Shown piece by piece: positions 1-9,865 of a DNA stretch of 64,000 nt. The stretch lies in the NCBI GenBank assembly GCA_920105625.2, contig OV050031.1:132200514-132264513 (forward strand), written 5' to 3'. The stretch is from Clusia tigrina. Taxonomy: Eukaryota > Arthropoda > Insecta > Diptera > Clusiidae. The notes beneath the pieces are model-generated. The model did not search any database. It was not told the DNA's origin and was given only the letters and a program-made list of their open reading frames with translations. The position numbers and the translations under genes are program-made. Within the stretch, counting starts at the first letter, position 1. Each line of letters opens with the position of its first letter.

Positions 1-140
1 ATATACTTAAACTTACAATATACCTAGATACAAGCTTACACAGCACATTTAAAGTATAACAATACTTGATATTTAGAATAAAATGCACTTGGTACACTAC
101 ACTGAAACTAAGCACTCTCTCCTTTATCTAGGAGTAGATC

Positions 141-429
141 GGCATCCTTTGGACGCCTTACACCTTGAAATTTGATAGAACTCAATTCAGCTTGAACAAG
201 CTAACAACCTACTTGAAAGGAATAAATCGGCATCCTTTGGACGCCTGTATCCTCATAAGTTTGGAAGTTTATTGACTCAGCTTGAATAGTTAGTGACTTT
301 CTTGATTTTAATAGACCGGCATCCTTTGGACGCCCTATATCCTTTCGAGTTGAGGATCTAACATCTTAGTTCAATTTAAATAAATTAGTGACCTTCTTGA
401 TTTGAATAGACAGGCATCCTTTGGACGCC
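141..429. repeat. Tandem array, about 89-bp unit, four copies
   Basis: The 17-base core GGCATCCTTTGGACGCC occurs exactly at 141, 229, 318 and 413, so the spacing is 88, 89 and 95 bp. Between cores the units share degenerate text such as 'cagcttgaa' and 'gtgac(t)ttcttgattt'. The last two units are most alike and both continue into 'ctatatc..ttc.agttgagg'. I see no open frame through it. It may be the repeat-rich leader or LTR part of an element that extends left of the window. Confidence 0.85.
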
Positions 430-503
430 CTATATCATTTCAAGTTGAGGATCTAATATTATTTTTGTGTGTAGTGCCAGGCTAAGTACGTAACTCGCGA
501 CTA

Positions 504-594
504 TATGTTGCGACTTCTTTAACTAGCGCTACTGCACCTTCAGGGTCGCAGAAGCATCTACTTAAATTGCGCTACTATACACTCTACTTCACCA
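504..594. repeat. Short dispersed repeat shared with the leader of the 44.5-56.7 kb LTR element
   Basis: This stretch of about 91 bp matches 55930-56019 in the same orientation with scattered substitutions. Both carry 'tatgttgcgact', 'ccttcagggtc', 'atctacttaaatt' and 'tatacactctact'. The second copy lies in the 5' leader of the env-bearing LTR element, so this copy may be a leader remnant of a relative. No coding potential is seen between 430 and 671. Confidence 0.7.
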
Positions 595-671
595 ATCTAG
601 CATCTTTAGACTTAACTCTTTCTACGACTTTTCCGTCAATATCTGATTGCAATATGTCTCTTGTTTAAATC

Positions 672-896
672 TTAATTTTGAGAGTAGGATATATCGTCTT
701 CTCTACAGGCATTGTCTAATGCATTAATACCAATGTCTCTTCTAGCAAGTCTTTTCTTCAATTTTGTACCAGGTCCACAAAATTGATAACCGGGTAAATG
801 AAGTTCATTGGGAAGATTATTTAATAAGGTATTTAATAGTCCTTTTCCAACGGCGTTTTGTTTGCGACTAACTGATTTATTACAAACATGTTTCAT
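672..896 (-). pseudogene. Parvovirus-type phospholipase A2-like domain (Polinton/adintovirus-like)
   Basis: The 74-residue frame starts at ATG 896. It carries the calcium-loop signature of parvoviral-type PLA2-like proteins (LPGYQFCGPGT) followed by the helix region 'LDNACREDDISYS'. In the family this helix reads with a His-Asp pair. Here the catalytic His position is Asp (EDD instead of EHD), so phospholipase activity is unlikely. The frame ends soon after the motif, where relatives usually continue, so the protein is also truncated. Such domains occur in insect genomes beside Polinton/adintovirus-like genes, and a packaging ATPase lies 135 bp away on the opposite strand. An endogenous densovirus origin is the alternative, made less likely by the neighbours. 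Confidence 0.72.
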
Positions 897-1031
897 TTGA
901 TAGTAAAATTGCTGTTGTTATGATTCAACATACAAATGTGTATCAAATGAAAATTTATAAAACAGATATTTACTTATCATCAGTTCTAAAATTGCGTTTA
1001 ATTAAACAACAGAATAATATGATTGTAAGAA

Positions 1032-1670
1032 ATGAAGATAATTTCTGTAAATCTTCATCTAAAAGAAGGCCGAATTTTACTACCCAACTCAATAAGAGCT
1101 TTAATTGTCGGTCCATCAATCTGCGGTAAAACATATATTATGATTAGACTACTGAGGAACCCGAATGGTTTAAAATTTAGTAATATTTATTTGTATTCAA
1201 AGTCTTCATATCAACCAAAATATGATCACTTGAAAAAGTTAATAGCCAGCATAATAGGAATGTGCTACTATGAGTTTTCTTCAAACGATGTTGTTATTCC
1301 ACCAGATGAAGCCAAATCAAATTCTATATTCATATTCGATTATGTAGCATGCGAAAAGCAAAACAATATTCGTTCATATTTTTGTATGGGTCGACATAAG
1401 AGTATTGACAGTTTTTATTTCAAACTTATACACGTATACCAAATTTAGTGCATAATAATGCCGAACATGATCCTCATGTGGAAATAGGATGATCTCTGTA
1501 TGAAACACATATACAATGACCATGTGAGCCCAGATATGTCATTTAAAGATTTTGTGAAAATGTGTGCAGAATGTTGGAAGGAAAAATATGGTTTCCTAGT
1601 TATAAACATAGATGATGAGATTGGCAATGGATGCTATAGAAGAGGGTTTCACACTTTCATTCAACCATAA
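1032..1670 (+). pseudogene. FtsK/HerA-type DNA packaging ATPase of a Polinton/adintovirus-like element, frameshifted
   Basis: This is a relative of the A32-like genome-packaging ATPase that Polintons use to pump DNA into capsids. The first frame (1032-1448, 138 aa) has a Walker A motif, GPSICGKT, near residue 27. It has a Walker B region, 'SIFIFDYVACE', near residue 98; relatives have a second Asp where this has Tyr. Then comes 'IRSYFCMGRHKSIDSFYF'. The frame is lost at about 1425. The C-terminal part resumes in another frame at about 1487 ('DDLCMKHIYNDHV', then 'CAECWKEKYGFLVI') and ends at TAA 1668-1670. At least one frameshift, a stop and the Walker B change make it inactive. The next 190 bp (1671-1860) hold nothing I recognise. 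Confidence 0.85.
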
Positions 1671-1860
1671 ATGATAGCACATCAATTGCTAATATTGAAG
1701 TATGCGGTTTCATCTCTAAAAGAAGGCTTACTTACTTAACATTTTAATTAATAGGTAAATATTTGAACTGATCTGATTAAATCTGGTCTGATCTGGACTG
1801 ATACCTGATCTGATAGCTGGTAATGGCTGAAAAAGTCTCGGAAAAAGTTGTAAGGGCAAG

Positions 1861-2690
1861 GAATATTTTGAAAAGAAGTTCAATAATATAAAGCTGCGTA
1901 AAATGGATGAAGAAACTCTGTTGGAAAATACTTTCAAACCAATAATCAAAATGCAAAAAATCCTATCACAGAAGAAAATATATCTATTCTAAATAATAAA
2001 TTAATTAATAATGATGGATTATCTACAAGTTCGAGTGAAAAATAAAAATTGAAATTTACAAGTAATCGAATCAAGAAAGAAGATGAAAATGATGCGTTAT
2101 GTATAACAGATGATGCTAATGGAAGCTGTGCTTCAGCGACATCTCAAGCTTCAGAAAAAACACGAATACAACATAATAGTACACTTGATAAAGCGTATCA
2201 AATAACAATACATGGATACTTGGAAATGTAGCAATTAACACTAATACAAACACAATTAACTCAGATGTTTAGAGTTGGCCATTGACTGCAGGATTAAATG
2301 AGCAAATTTTTTTTAAGATACTAAAGAACTATACACAATGTGACCTAAAATCATATAAAGAAATTCTAATAACATCTAATACTCATAAATGTAATAATAA
2401 CGCACACGAAGTTAAAGGGACTAAAGCATACAAATATACGTTTGATATTAAAAAATTGTTTGATGATGATTCAATCGATAACGGTTTAATATTTTTTTAA
2501 AAACGAAAAACCAAATGATGTATATTGATCCAAACGAACTAATATATCATTTGCGGCTTTTAATTACATCACAATCAGCTGGTCATACATATCATAATGA
2601 AATAGGCTAAATGATTGAAGAGTTCAGAGAAACCGATATTATTATATAAAAATCGTCCACTTGCAATTAAGTATCTTTATTATAATGATG
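1861..2690 (+). pseudogene. Polinton-associated ORF of unknown function (DUF8207-like), copy 1
   Basis: Several broken frames in one direction read as one protein. The order is 'EYFEKKFNNIKLRKMDEETLLENTFKPI' (1861-1945), a polar linker, 'LTAGLNEQIFF...YTQCDLKSYKEILITSNTHK' (2282-2400), and 'YIDPNELIYHLRLLITSQSAGH' (about 2520-2590). This resembles the widespread insect proteins with the DUF8207-type C-terminal domain, which occur near Polinton-type integrases; that family name is from memory. Stops at about 2229 and 2500 and further frame changes show it is dead. From 2041 on, the sequence is part of the 4.43-kb tandem duplication. Function is unknown; a virion or structural role is only a guess from context. 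Confidence 0.6.
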
Positions 2691-2928
2691 AGTGTAGATA
2701 AGTTTGGACGTCACTCATCTAATAAATACAATAAAGTTCCTTTATACAAAATCATTCCTAAACTGTACGGATTCCATTTGTACGGTTTTGATTGATAAGA
2801 ATTTAAATTTTATTAATAGGCGCATTCGATTCGCCACTATATCGAGAATAGGACAGACTTTTGTATGGAAGAAGTTATCGTTTAAATTATACTCGGATGA
2901 AACGACCAAATTTTTCTATCCTCGATAG
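2688..2928 (+). pseudogene. Small ORF starting MSVDKFGRHSS, Polinton-associated, copy 1
   Basis: An ATG at 2688 opens a frame reading MSVDKFGRHSSNKYNK and continuing to about residue 35. The reading then shifts to a frame ending at 2928 (NLNFINRRIRF...DETTKFFYPR). The opening MS(V/F)DKFGR resembles the start of short proteins I associate with insect Polinton-type clusters, function unknown. The C-terminal part overlaps the long inverted repeat that begins at 2818, so either the repeat carries a piece of coding sequence or the frame is fortuitous there. Confidence 0.4.
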
Positions 2929-3065
2929 AAAGTGCTTCCAAATTGAAAATTGATTGAAAACCACCGAGATTTAAAATTACCCATACAAATTTCCTTGGGA
3001 TTTTTTATATTTTTTAGCTGATAAAATGTAAAGAAAACAAAAATTAACCTTTGGATTTTTATTTT
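2818..3065 (+). repeat. Left arm of a long inverted repeat (possible Polinton-type terminal repeat), copy 1
   Basis: Starting at AGGCGCATTCGATTCG, about 250 bp match the reverse complement of 11236-11484 with moderate divergence. Shared text includes 'ATTATACTCGGATGAAACGA', 'TTTTTCTATCCTC' and 'AATGTAAAGAAAACAAAAAT'. The outer end is AG and the far end is CT, as in Polintons, whose long terminal repeats have 5'-AG...CT-3' ends. The 6-bp flanks are attaat (left) and attata (right), so they are not a clean duplication. The same block recurs in tandem copy 2 from 7252. Confidence 0.7.
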
Positions 3066-3232
3066 TATTTTTAATATTATTAATGTGCTGATTTCAATTA
3101 TATTCAAATGATGAGTTTCTATAAAAAATTAAATAAATGAAAAAAAAAACAGTTGAAACAGTGCTGCCAAGAAGGCCACTTGTTCTTGTGCTATTTTATT
3201 CGCACAACTCGATATGAGCTCGATACAAGTTA

Positions 3233-3248
3233 CGAATCGAATGCGCCT
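3233..3248 (-). repeat. Inner inverted end, copy 1
   Basis: CGAATCGAATGCGCCT is the exact reverse complement of the 16 bases at 2818-2833. With that site it bounds a 431-bp block that could be a small element made only of terminal-repeat sequence. Beyond 16 bp the two arms diverge, keeping only fragments such as 'GTTGTGCG' in common with the far right arm. The copy-2 equivalent ends at about 7680. Confidence 0.6.
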
Positions 3249-3359
3249 AATAAACGATTCTAAAATTTAAAAGATCCAAAACAAGAGACCGATGGCGCTA
3301 CAAAATTCTTTGTACAGTTTGTAATTAATCGAAATACACAAGATTTACTGACTCAACAA

Positions 3360-3614
3360 TTGAAAAAATTATTTAAAGAGCAGATTATCGAATACAGACA
3401 GCGATTGAGCAGAACTATTACAAATTCAGAAAACGCGATCAAATTATTTGTGGACTTAAATTTGGATAAACAAAGAGAAGATGTGTTAGAACGTCTCAAG
3501 GATACTGAAAACAAACTAAATATCTTAGATTCCTACATTTTTAAATACTTTGGGGATGTTGAAAAAGTTGAAAAATTACCAAAAATTAAATATTTATCAT
3601 CTAATCACGACTAA
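3360..3614 (+). CDS. Short charged helical ORF upstream of the integrase, copy 1 (remnant)
   Basis: An open stretch of 84 codons begins with a TTG (no ATG at the start), so it is an internal remnant and not a complete gene. It reads as a charged helix with heptad-like spacing: 'KLFKEQIIEYRQRLSRTI', then 'NLDKQREDVLERLKDTENKLNIL'. Similar helical segments precede or accompany Polinton-type integrases in insect genomes, as far as I recall. It ends where the integrase-like reading begins in other frames. A near-identical copy lies at 7792-8046. Confidence 0.45.
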   Translation: MKKLFKEQIIEYRQRLSRTITNSENAIKLFVDLNLDKQREDVLERLKDTENKLNILDSYIFKYFGDVEKVEKLPKIKYLSSNHD

Positions 3615-3619
3615 ACAGA

Positions 3620-4330
3620 AACTAGTAAATGAACTTCACAAACAAGCTCGGAAAAATGTCAAGTAACGTAGACTTATCATTAAAGGGTTTGATGATCTTT
3701 ATCAAGCTGATTTAGTGAAAATGATGGATTATGCATCATGTAATATTTGTTTACAATTATCGATACATTCTCAAAATATGCTTGGGCTCTAGCGATTAAA
3801 ACGAAAATGCGACAGATGTAACAAGAGCACTGCAAAGTGTTTTTCATTTAGGTCGACACCCAAAATGCAAATTGATATGGGGAGAGAATTTTTTAATAGC
3901 TATTTTAAAAATTTAATGAACTAGTATCGGATTAATCATTATTCCACAATTAAAAATAATAAAAAATCGATTGATGAACGTTTTAATAGAACGCTAAGGT
4001 GAATGATGAGGAAAAAATTCAGTTACAATGGTAAATATAAATGTATTAATATGTATGAGTTTAATTGATGAATACAACAACAAACGTCATAGAACAATAA
4101 AAATGAGACCCAATGAAGTAAACCCTTCCAACGAGAAACAAATATTAGAATCAATCTATAATAATTTGAAAATCCTTTCTAAAGGACATTTCGATTATGT
4201 GCGAAGAAGGAAATATTAGCATATTTTCGAAAAAAGTTATACACTTAATTGGACAACTGAAATTAGCAAAATTAAACAAATAACGAGTACAGAAGTCTGC
4301 AGTCGGGTTAGACCGACTTCGAAATACCCT
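3620..4330 (+). pseudogene. Polinton-type retroviral-like integrase, copy 1
   Basis: Read across three frames, this is a DDE integrase. It shows 'IIKGFDDLYQADLV' (first Asp, about 3680-3720), 'TIIDTFSKYAWALAIKTK' (about 3755-3810), 'QIDMGREFF' (second Asp, about 3868) and 'KSIDERFNRTL' (catalytic Glu, about 3965-3998). The next parts are 'NNKRHRTIKMRPNEVNPSNE' (4078-4137) and a C-terminal 'FEKSYTLNWTTEISKI'-like stretch (about 4228-4275). The C-terminal piece 4028-4219 is the longest clean frame. All three acidic residues are visible, but the frame is broken at least four times. The order and the C-terminal motif are those of Polinton integrases, distinct from the Ty3/gypsy integrases elsewhere in the window. 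Confidence 0.85.
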
Positions 4331-4395
4331 TTATCTTTCCTTGTGCGTTCGAGTTCAACAATGGGGAAGCTTTCTTCATAAATCATCATTATGAG

Positions 4396-5429
4396 CAAGA
4401 ATGATAGAAATAGAGATTACGACATGCACATGATTTCCCGTTAGATGACGTAAATTGTCCCAGGGAATAGTTTGTCAAGGGTTGCCAACTTTGTGTGTCC
4501 CTACATAATTTTCTAAGAACTATTTTTATATAACAAATCAATTGAATTTCATACGAAATCATTGATAAATCTAAATGCAATCTTAAATTTTGCTCTGTTT
4601 ATTTAAATTGTATATATAACAATCATTCAAGTACGTGAAAATTATCACTTCGCAAAAAAAAATTTATATATTTTGTGTGCAAGCAAACCAAGAGTAAAAA
4701 TTTCACTGAAAATTTGTACCTAAAATTTATATTTTGTGTGATTTTAAAGAAATCTATATATTTTTCTATAGTTAGTGGAAAACCAGTTTTATAGTTTACC
4801 GAAGGATGCAGCGCAAAGGAAGTTTATTACGTTTTATACAAATACACATCTATCGGATTGTAATTCATGTATTTAGATTCAGGTGATAGGGTTGCATTTG
4901 GAAGGTAAAGTGCCTGATTACCTCTCATTCGGGAGAGGTCTGCATGATCCTTGTAGATGCAGCTCAAGCATCTCAAACTGATGGATACCTTAGACTTGAT
5001 TTAGTAAAATCTTGTTGCGAGCTGTGAAAACACTAAATATTCGATGCAGTGGGTGAGGATATTACCCAATTTGTAAATGTAGTCTGTAAGCTTAGAAAAA
5101 TCACATTTAGTTTCTTGACAAAGAAAGATTCAGTAAACTTAATACAGAAATTCCTCAAAATGCCAATGCACGAAAAGTAAATTCAATAAAATAACAATGT
5201 AATTTAAAAAAAATGGTTCATTTTCACTATCAACTAATTTGAAAAGAAAAATAATAAATCATCACAATGTCATATTTACACAAATATTTTACTGGAAATT
5301 ATTAGCCAATTAGAACAGAAATATTTTGCTGGTAATTATTAGCCAATTATCGTAATGTCATTTGTGCTACATGCGCAGGACATTTCAATTTTCTACGCGA
5401 TGTCGTAACGTTTGTTTCTATCATTCTTG
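4396..5429. mobile_element. Candidate non-autonomous element with inverted ends, copy 1
   Basis: CAAGAATGATAGAAA at 4396-4410 is the exact reverse complement of 5415-5429. Just inside, 'attacgacat' (4416) pairs with 'atgtcgtaac' (5400), giving ends of about 30 bp with some mismatches. No frame inside looks coding, and I cannot identify a clear target duplication. It might be a MITE-like insertion or an older terminal repeat. The copy-2 equivalent is 8828-9865. Between 4331 and 5660 I see nothing else recognisable. Confidence 0.45.
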
Positions 5430-5660
5430 GGAGCATATCTACGGTAATTTTCGGTAGGGTACCTTGAATCGATTATATCGACCCAATTTCTTGTGTATGG
5501 CTTCGCAGTATTAATTAACGTCCTAATAAAATATATCGTCCAAAAATACTGTAAGTAGACATGGCTACAAAAATAACCTCAATTTTTGTGTGATGTTTAA
5601 TGTTAGTACCCGCAACCTTCGTAGGAAATTTCGTTGATAAATATTTAATAGAAACAAAGT

Positions 5661-6383
5661 AATGATTTTGGGTTAATTTTGATGGTGGCAACAGAAATAA
5701 TCTGCCCATATTTGGATCGCATATTATTACAGAGCCAATGTATACAGCTGCCCATTTGCACTCATATATCATCACTAGAAGCTTAGATAGGGTAATTGCT
5801 TTTAAGAGGGGTCCCTAAAGTTCATTATATGGGATGGAGGCGTATCCTTCATATGATCGACCCCGAATCTTGTATATGGCTTTGTTGGGTCCACATACAT
5901 ACTAATATAAAATGTTGTCCATAAATATTGTATAGGTCGTAAGTTATAATTATATGTCAATAGTGGGCGTTGCTGTCACAACACGCCCATTTTTTGTGTG
6001 GGGTTTAATGTTGGTTCCCGCTAATGATTTTGGGTTAATTTTGATGGTGGCAACAGAAATAATCTGCCCATATTTGGATCGCATATTATTACAGAGCCAA
6101 TGTATACAGCTGCCCATTTGCACTCATATATCATCACTAGAAGCTTAGATAGGGTAATTGCTTTTAAGTGGGGTCCCTAAAGTTCATTATATGGGATGGA
6201 GGCGTATCCTTCATATGATCGACCCCGAATCTTGTATATGGCTTTGTTGGGTCCACATACATACTAATATAAAATGTTGTCCATAAATATTGTATAGGTC
6301 GTAAGTTATAATTATATGTCAATAGTGGGCGTTGCTGTCACAACACGCCCATTTTTTGTGTGGGGTTTAATGTTGGTTCCCGC
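5661..6383. repeat. 362-bp tandem duplication nested in copy 1
   Basis: The text starting 'aatgattttgggttaatttt' at 5661 recurs at 6023 and continues in register to 'ggttcccgc' at about 6383. Copy 2 of the larger duplication has one unit only (from about 10097). The nested duplication is therefore younger than, or was lost from, the 4.43-kb event. The repeat includes the recurring phrase 'gtgggcgttgctgtcacaac'. Confidence 0.9.
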
Positions 6384-6482
6384 AACATTCCTGTTAAATT
6401 TCGTTGATAGATCTTTAATAGGAAACTAGTACTTATTTTTGGCTAATTGTGGGCGTGGTAGTTGTATAATAATAAATAAAAA

Positions 6483-7362
6483 TTGAAATTTACAAGTAAT
6501 CGAATAAAGAAAGAAGATGAAAATGATGCGTTATGTATAACAGATGATGCTAATGGAAGCTGTGCTTCAGCGACATCTCAAGCTTCAGAAAAAACACGAA
6601 TACAACATAATAGTACACTTGATAAAGCGTATCAAATAACAATACATGGATACTTGGAAATGTAGCAATTAACACTGATACAAACACAATTAACTCAGAT
6701 GTTTAGAGTTGGCCATTGACTGCAGGATTAAATGAGCAAATTTTTTTTAAGAAACTAAAAAACTATACACAATGTGACCTAAAATCATATAAAGAAATTC
6801 TAATAACATCTAATACTCATAAATGTAATAATAACGCACACGAAGTTAAAGGGACTAAAGCATACAAATGTACGTTTGATATTAAAAAATTGTTTGATGA
6901 TGATTCAATCGATAACGGTTTAATATTTTTTAAAAAACGAAAAACCAAATGATGTATATTGATCCAAACGAACTAATATATCATTTGCGGCTTTTAATTA
7001 CATCACAATCAGCTGGTCATACATATCATAATGAAATAGGCTAAATGATTGAAGAGTTCAGAAAAACCGATATTATTATATAAAAATCGTCCACTTGCAA
7101 TTAAGTATCTTTATTATAATGATGAGTGTAGATAAGTTTGGACGTCACTCATCTAATAAATACAATAAAGTTCCTTTATACAAAATCATTCCTAAACTGT
7201 ACGGATTCCATTTGTACGGTTTTGATTGATAAGAATTTAAATTTTATTAATAGGCGCATTCGATTCCCCACTATATCGAGAATAGGACAGACTTTTGTAT
7301 GGAAGAAGTTATCGTGTAAATTATACTCGGATGAAACGACCAAATTTTTCTATCCTCGATAG
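6483..7362 (+). pseudogene. Unknown Polinton-associated ORFs, copy 2 (DUF8207-like and MSVDKFGR-type)
   Basis: This duplicates 2049-2928. The DUF8207-like part reads at 6483-6665 and 6716-6952, and its last frame runs a few residues further than in copy 1 because a T-run is one base shorter. The MSVDKFGR-type start is at about 7122, and its second frame ends at 7362 after overlapping the inverted-repeat block from 7252. Function is unknown. Confidence 0.55.
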
Positions 7363-7791
7363 AAAGTGCTTCCAATTTGAAAATTGATTGAAAACCACCG
7401 AGATTTAAAATTACCAATACAAATTTCCTTGGGATTTTTTATATTTTTTAGCTGATAAAATGTAAAGAAAACAAAAATTAACCTTTGGATTTTTATTTTT
7501 ATTTTTAATATTATTAATGTGCTGATTTCAATTATATTCAAATGATGAGTTTCTATAAAAAATTAAATAAATGAAAAAAAAAAGTTGAAACAGTGCTGCC
7601 AAGAAGGCCACTTGTTCTTGTGCTATTTTATTCGCACAACTCGATATGAGCTCGATACAAGTTACGAATCGAATGCGCCTAATAAACGATTCTAAAATTT
7701 AAAAGATCCAAAACAAGAGACCGATGGCGCTACAAAATTCTTTGTACAGTTTGTAATTAATCGAAATACACAAGATTTACTGACTCAACAA

Positions 7792-8046
7792 TTGAAAAAA
7801 TTATTTAAACAGCAGATTATCGAATACAGACAGCGATTGAGCAGAACTATTACAAATTCAGAGAACGCGATCAAATTATTTATGGACTTAAATTTGGATA
7901 AACAAAGAGAAGATGTGTTAGAACGTCTCAAGGATACTGAAAACAAACTAAATATCTTAGATTCCTACATTTTTAAATACTTTGGGAATGTTGAAAAAGT
8001 TGAAAAATTACCAAAAATTAAATATTTATCATCTAATCACGACTAA
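7792..8046 (+). CDS. Short charged helical ORF upstream of the integrase, copy 2 (remnant)
   Basis: This is the duplicate of 3360-3614 with a few amino-acid changes (for example KQQ for KEQ near the start, FMD for FVD, GNV for GDV). It also lacks an ATG at its start. The lesions around it are the same as in copy 1, so the ORF was already decayed when the segment was duplicated. Confidence 0.45.
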   Translation: MKKLFKQQIIEYRQRLSRTITNSENAIKLFMDLNLDKQREDVLERLKDTENKLNILDSYIFKYFGNVEKVEKLPKIKYLSSNHD

Positions 8047-8049
8047 ACA

Positions 8050-8765
8050 GAAACTAGTAAATGAACTTCACAAACAAGCTCGGAAAAATGTCAAGTAACG
8101 TAGACTTATCATTAAAGGGTTTGATGATCTTTATCAAGCTGATTTAGTGAAAATGATGGATTATGCATCATGTAATATTTGTTTACAATTATCGATACAT
8201 TCTCAAAATATGCTTGGGCTCTAGCGATTAAAACGAAAATGCGACAGATGTAAAAAGAGCACTGCAAAGTGTTTTTCATTTAGGTCGACACCCAAAATGC
8301 AAATTGATATGGGGAGAGAATTTTTTAATAGCTATTTTAAAAATTTAATGAACTAGTATCGGATTAATCATTATTCCACAATTAAAAATAATAAAAAATC
8401 GATTGATGAACGTTTTAATAGAACGCTAAGGTGAATGATGAGGAAAAAATTCAGTTACAATGGTAAATATAAATGTATTAATATGTATGAGTTTAATTGA
8501 TGAATACAACAACAAACGTCATAGAACAATAAAAATGAGACCCAATGAAGTAAACCCTTCCAACGAGAAACAAATATTAGAATCAATCTATAATAATTTG
8601 AAAATCCTTTATAAAGGACATTTCGATTATGTGCAAAGAAGGAAATATTAGCATATTTTCGAAAAAAGTTATACACTTAATTGGACAACTGAAATTAGCA
8701 AAATTAAACAAATAACGAGTACAGAAGTCTGCAGTCGGGTTAGACCGACTTCGAAATACCCTTTA
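8050..8765 (+). pseudogene. Polinton-type integrase, copy 2
   Basis: This is the near-identical duplicate of 3620-4330, carrying the same frame breaks. The readable C-terminal piece lies at 8460-8651 (MVNINVLICMSLIDEYNNKR onward). Shared stops and shifts show that inactivation came before the tandem duplication. Differences are limited to a few bases, such as 'gtaaaaagagcac' against 'gtaacaagagcac'. Confidence 0.85.
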
Positions 8766-8827
8766 TCTTTCCTTGTGCGTTCGAGTTCAACAATGGGGAA
8801 GCTTTCTTCATAAATCATCGTTATGAG

Positions 8828-9865
8828 CAAGAATGATAGAAATAGAGATTACGACATGCACATGATTTCCCGTTAGATGACGTAAATTGTCCCAAGTTTG
8901 TCAAGTTTGTCAAGGGTTGCCAACTTTGTGTGTCCCTACATAATTTTCTAAGAACTATTTTTATATAACAAATCAATTGAATTTCATACGAAATCATTGA
9001 TAAATCTAAATGCAATCTTAAATTTTGCTCTGTTTATTTAAATTGTATATATAACAATCATTCAAGTACGTGAAAATTATCACTTCGCAAAAAAAAATTT
9101 ATATATTTTGTGTGCAAGCAAACCAAGAGTAAAAATTTCACTGAAAATTTGTACCTAAAATTTATATTTTGTGTGATTTTAAAGAAATCTATATATTTTT
9201 CTATAGTTAGTGGAAAACCAGTTTTATAGTTTACCGAAGGATGCAGCGCAAAGGAAGTTTATTACGTTTTATACAAATACACATCTATCGGATTGTAATT
9301 CATGTATTTAGATTCAGGTGATAGGGTTGCATTTGGAAGGTAAAGTGCCTGATTACCTCTCATTCGGGAGAGGTCTGCATGATCCTTGTAGATGCAGCTC
9401 AAGCATCTCAAACAGATGGATACCTTAGACTTGATTTAGTAAAATCTTGTTGCGAGCTATGAAAACACTAAATATTCGATGCAGTGGGTGAGGATATTAC
9501 CCAATTTGTAAATGTAGTCTGTAAGCTTAGAAAAATCACATTTAGTTTCTTGACAAAGAAAGATTCAGTAAACTTAATACAGAAATTCCTCAAAATGCCA
9601 ATGCACGAAAAGTAAATTCTATAAAATAACAATGTAATTTAAAAAAAAATTGTTTCATTTTCACTATCAACTAATAGAAAAGAAAAATAATAAATCATCA
9701 CAATGTCATATTTACACAAATATTTTACTGGAAATTATTAGCCAATTAGAACAGAAATATTTTGCTGGTAATTATTAGCCAATTATCGTAATGTCATTTG
9801 TGCTACATGCGCAGGATATTTCAATTTTCTACGCGATGTCGTAATGTTTGTTTCTATCATTCTTG
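8828..9865. mobile_element. Candidate non-autonomous element with inverted ends, copy 2
   Basis: This duplicates 4396-5429 and keeps the same 15-base inverted ends (8828-8842 and 9851-9865). A short internal change ('cccaagtttgtcaagtttgtc' region near 8892) replaces the copy-1 text, and the rest matches closely. Confidence 0.45.

Larger units (their letters stand above)
2041..6474. repeat. 4.43-kb tandem duplication, copy 1
   Basis: Copy 1 begins at 'aataaaaattgaaatttac' (2041) and matches copy 2 (from 6475) with offset 4432-4436 throughout, with only scattered substitutions and small indels by eye. It holds the 3' part of the unknown ORF, the inverted-repeat block, a helical ORF, the integrase remnant and a noncoding tail. 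It differs from copy 2 by an extra 362-bp internal duplication near 5.66-6.38 kb. The left flank (before 2041) continues the ORF from outside, so copy 1 holds the original left junction. Confidence 0.93.

Noticed and set aside
141..429. CRISPR-like array
   Set aside because: Only four units with 70-bp spacers that are themselves related, in a eukaryotic TE-rich sequence with no cas genes.
5515..5775. 86-codon minus frame, repeated at 9951-10211
   Set aside because: Lies in a noncoding dispersed repeat; identity between the two is explained by the tandem duplication and no protein motif is present.
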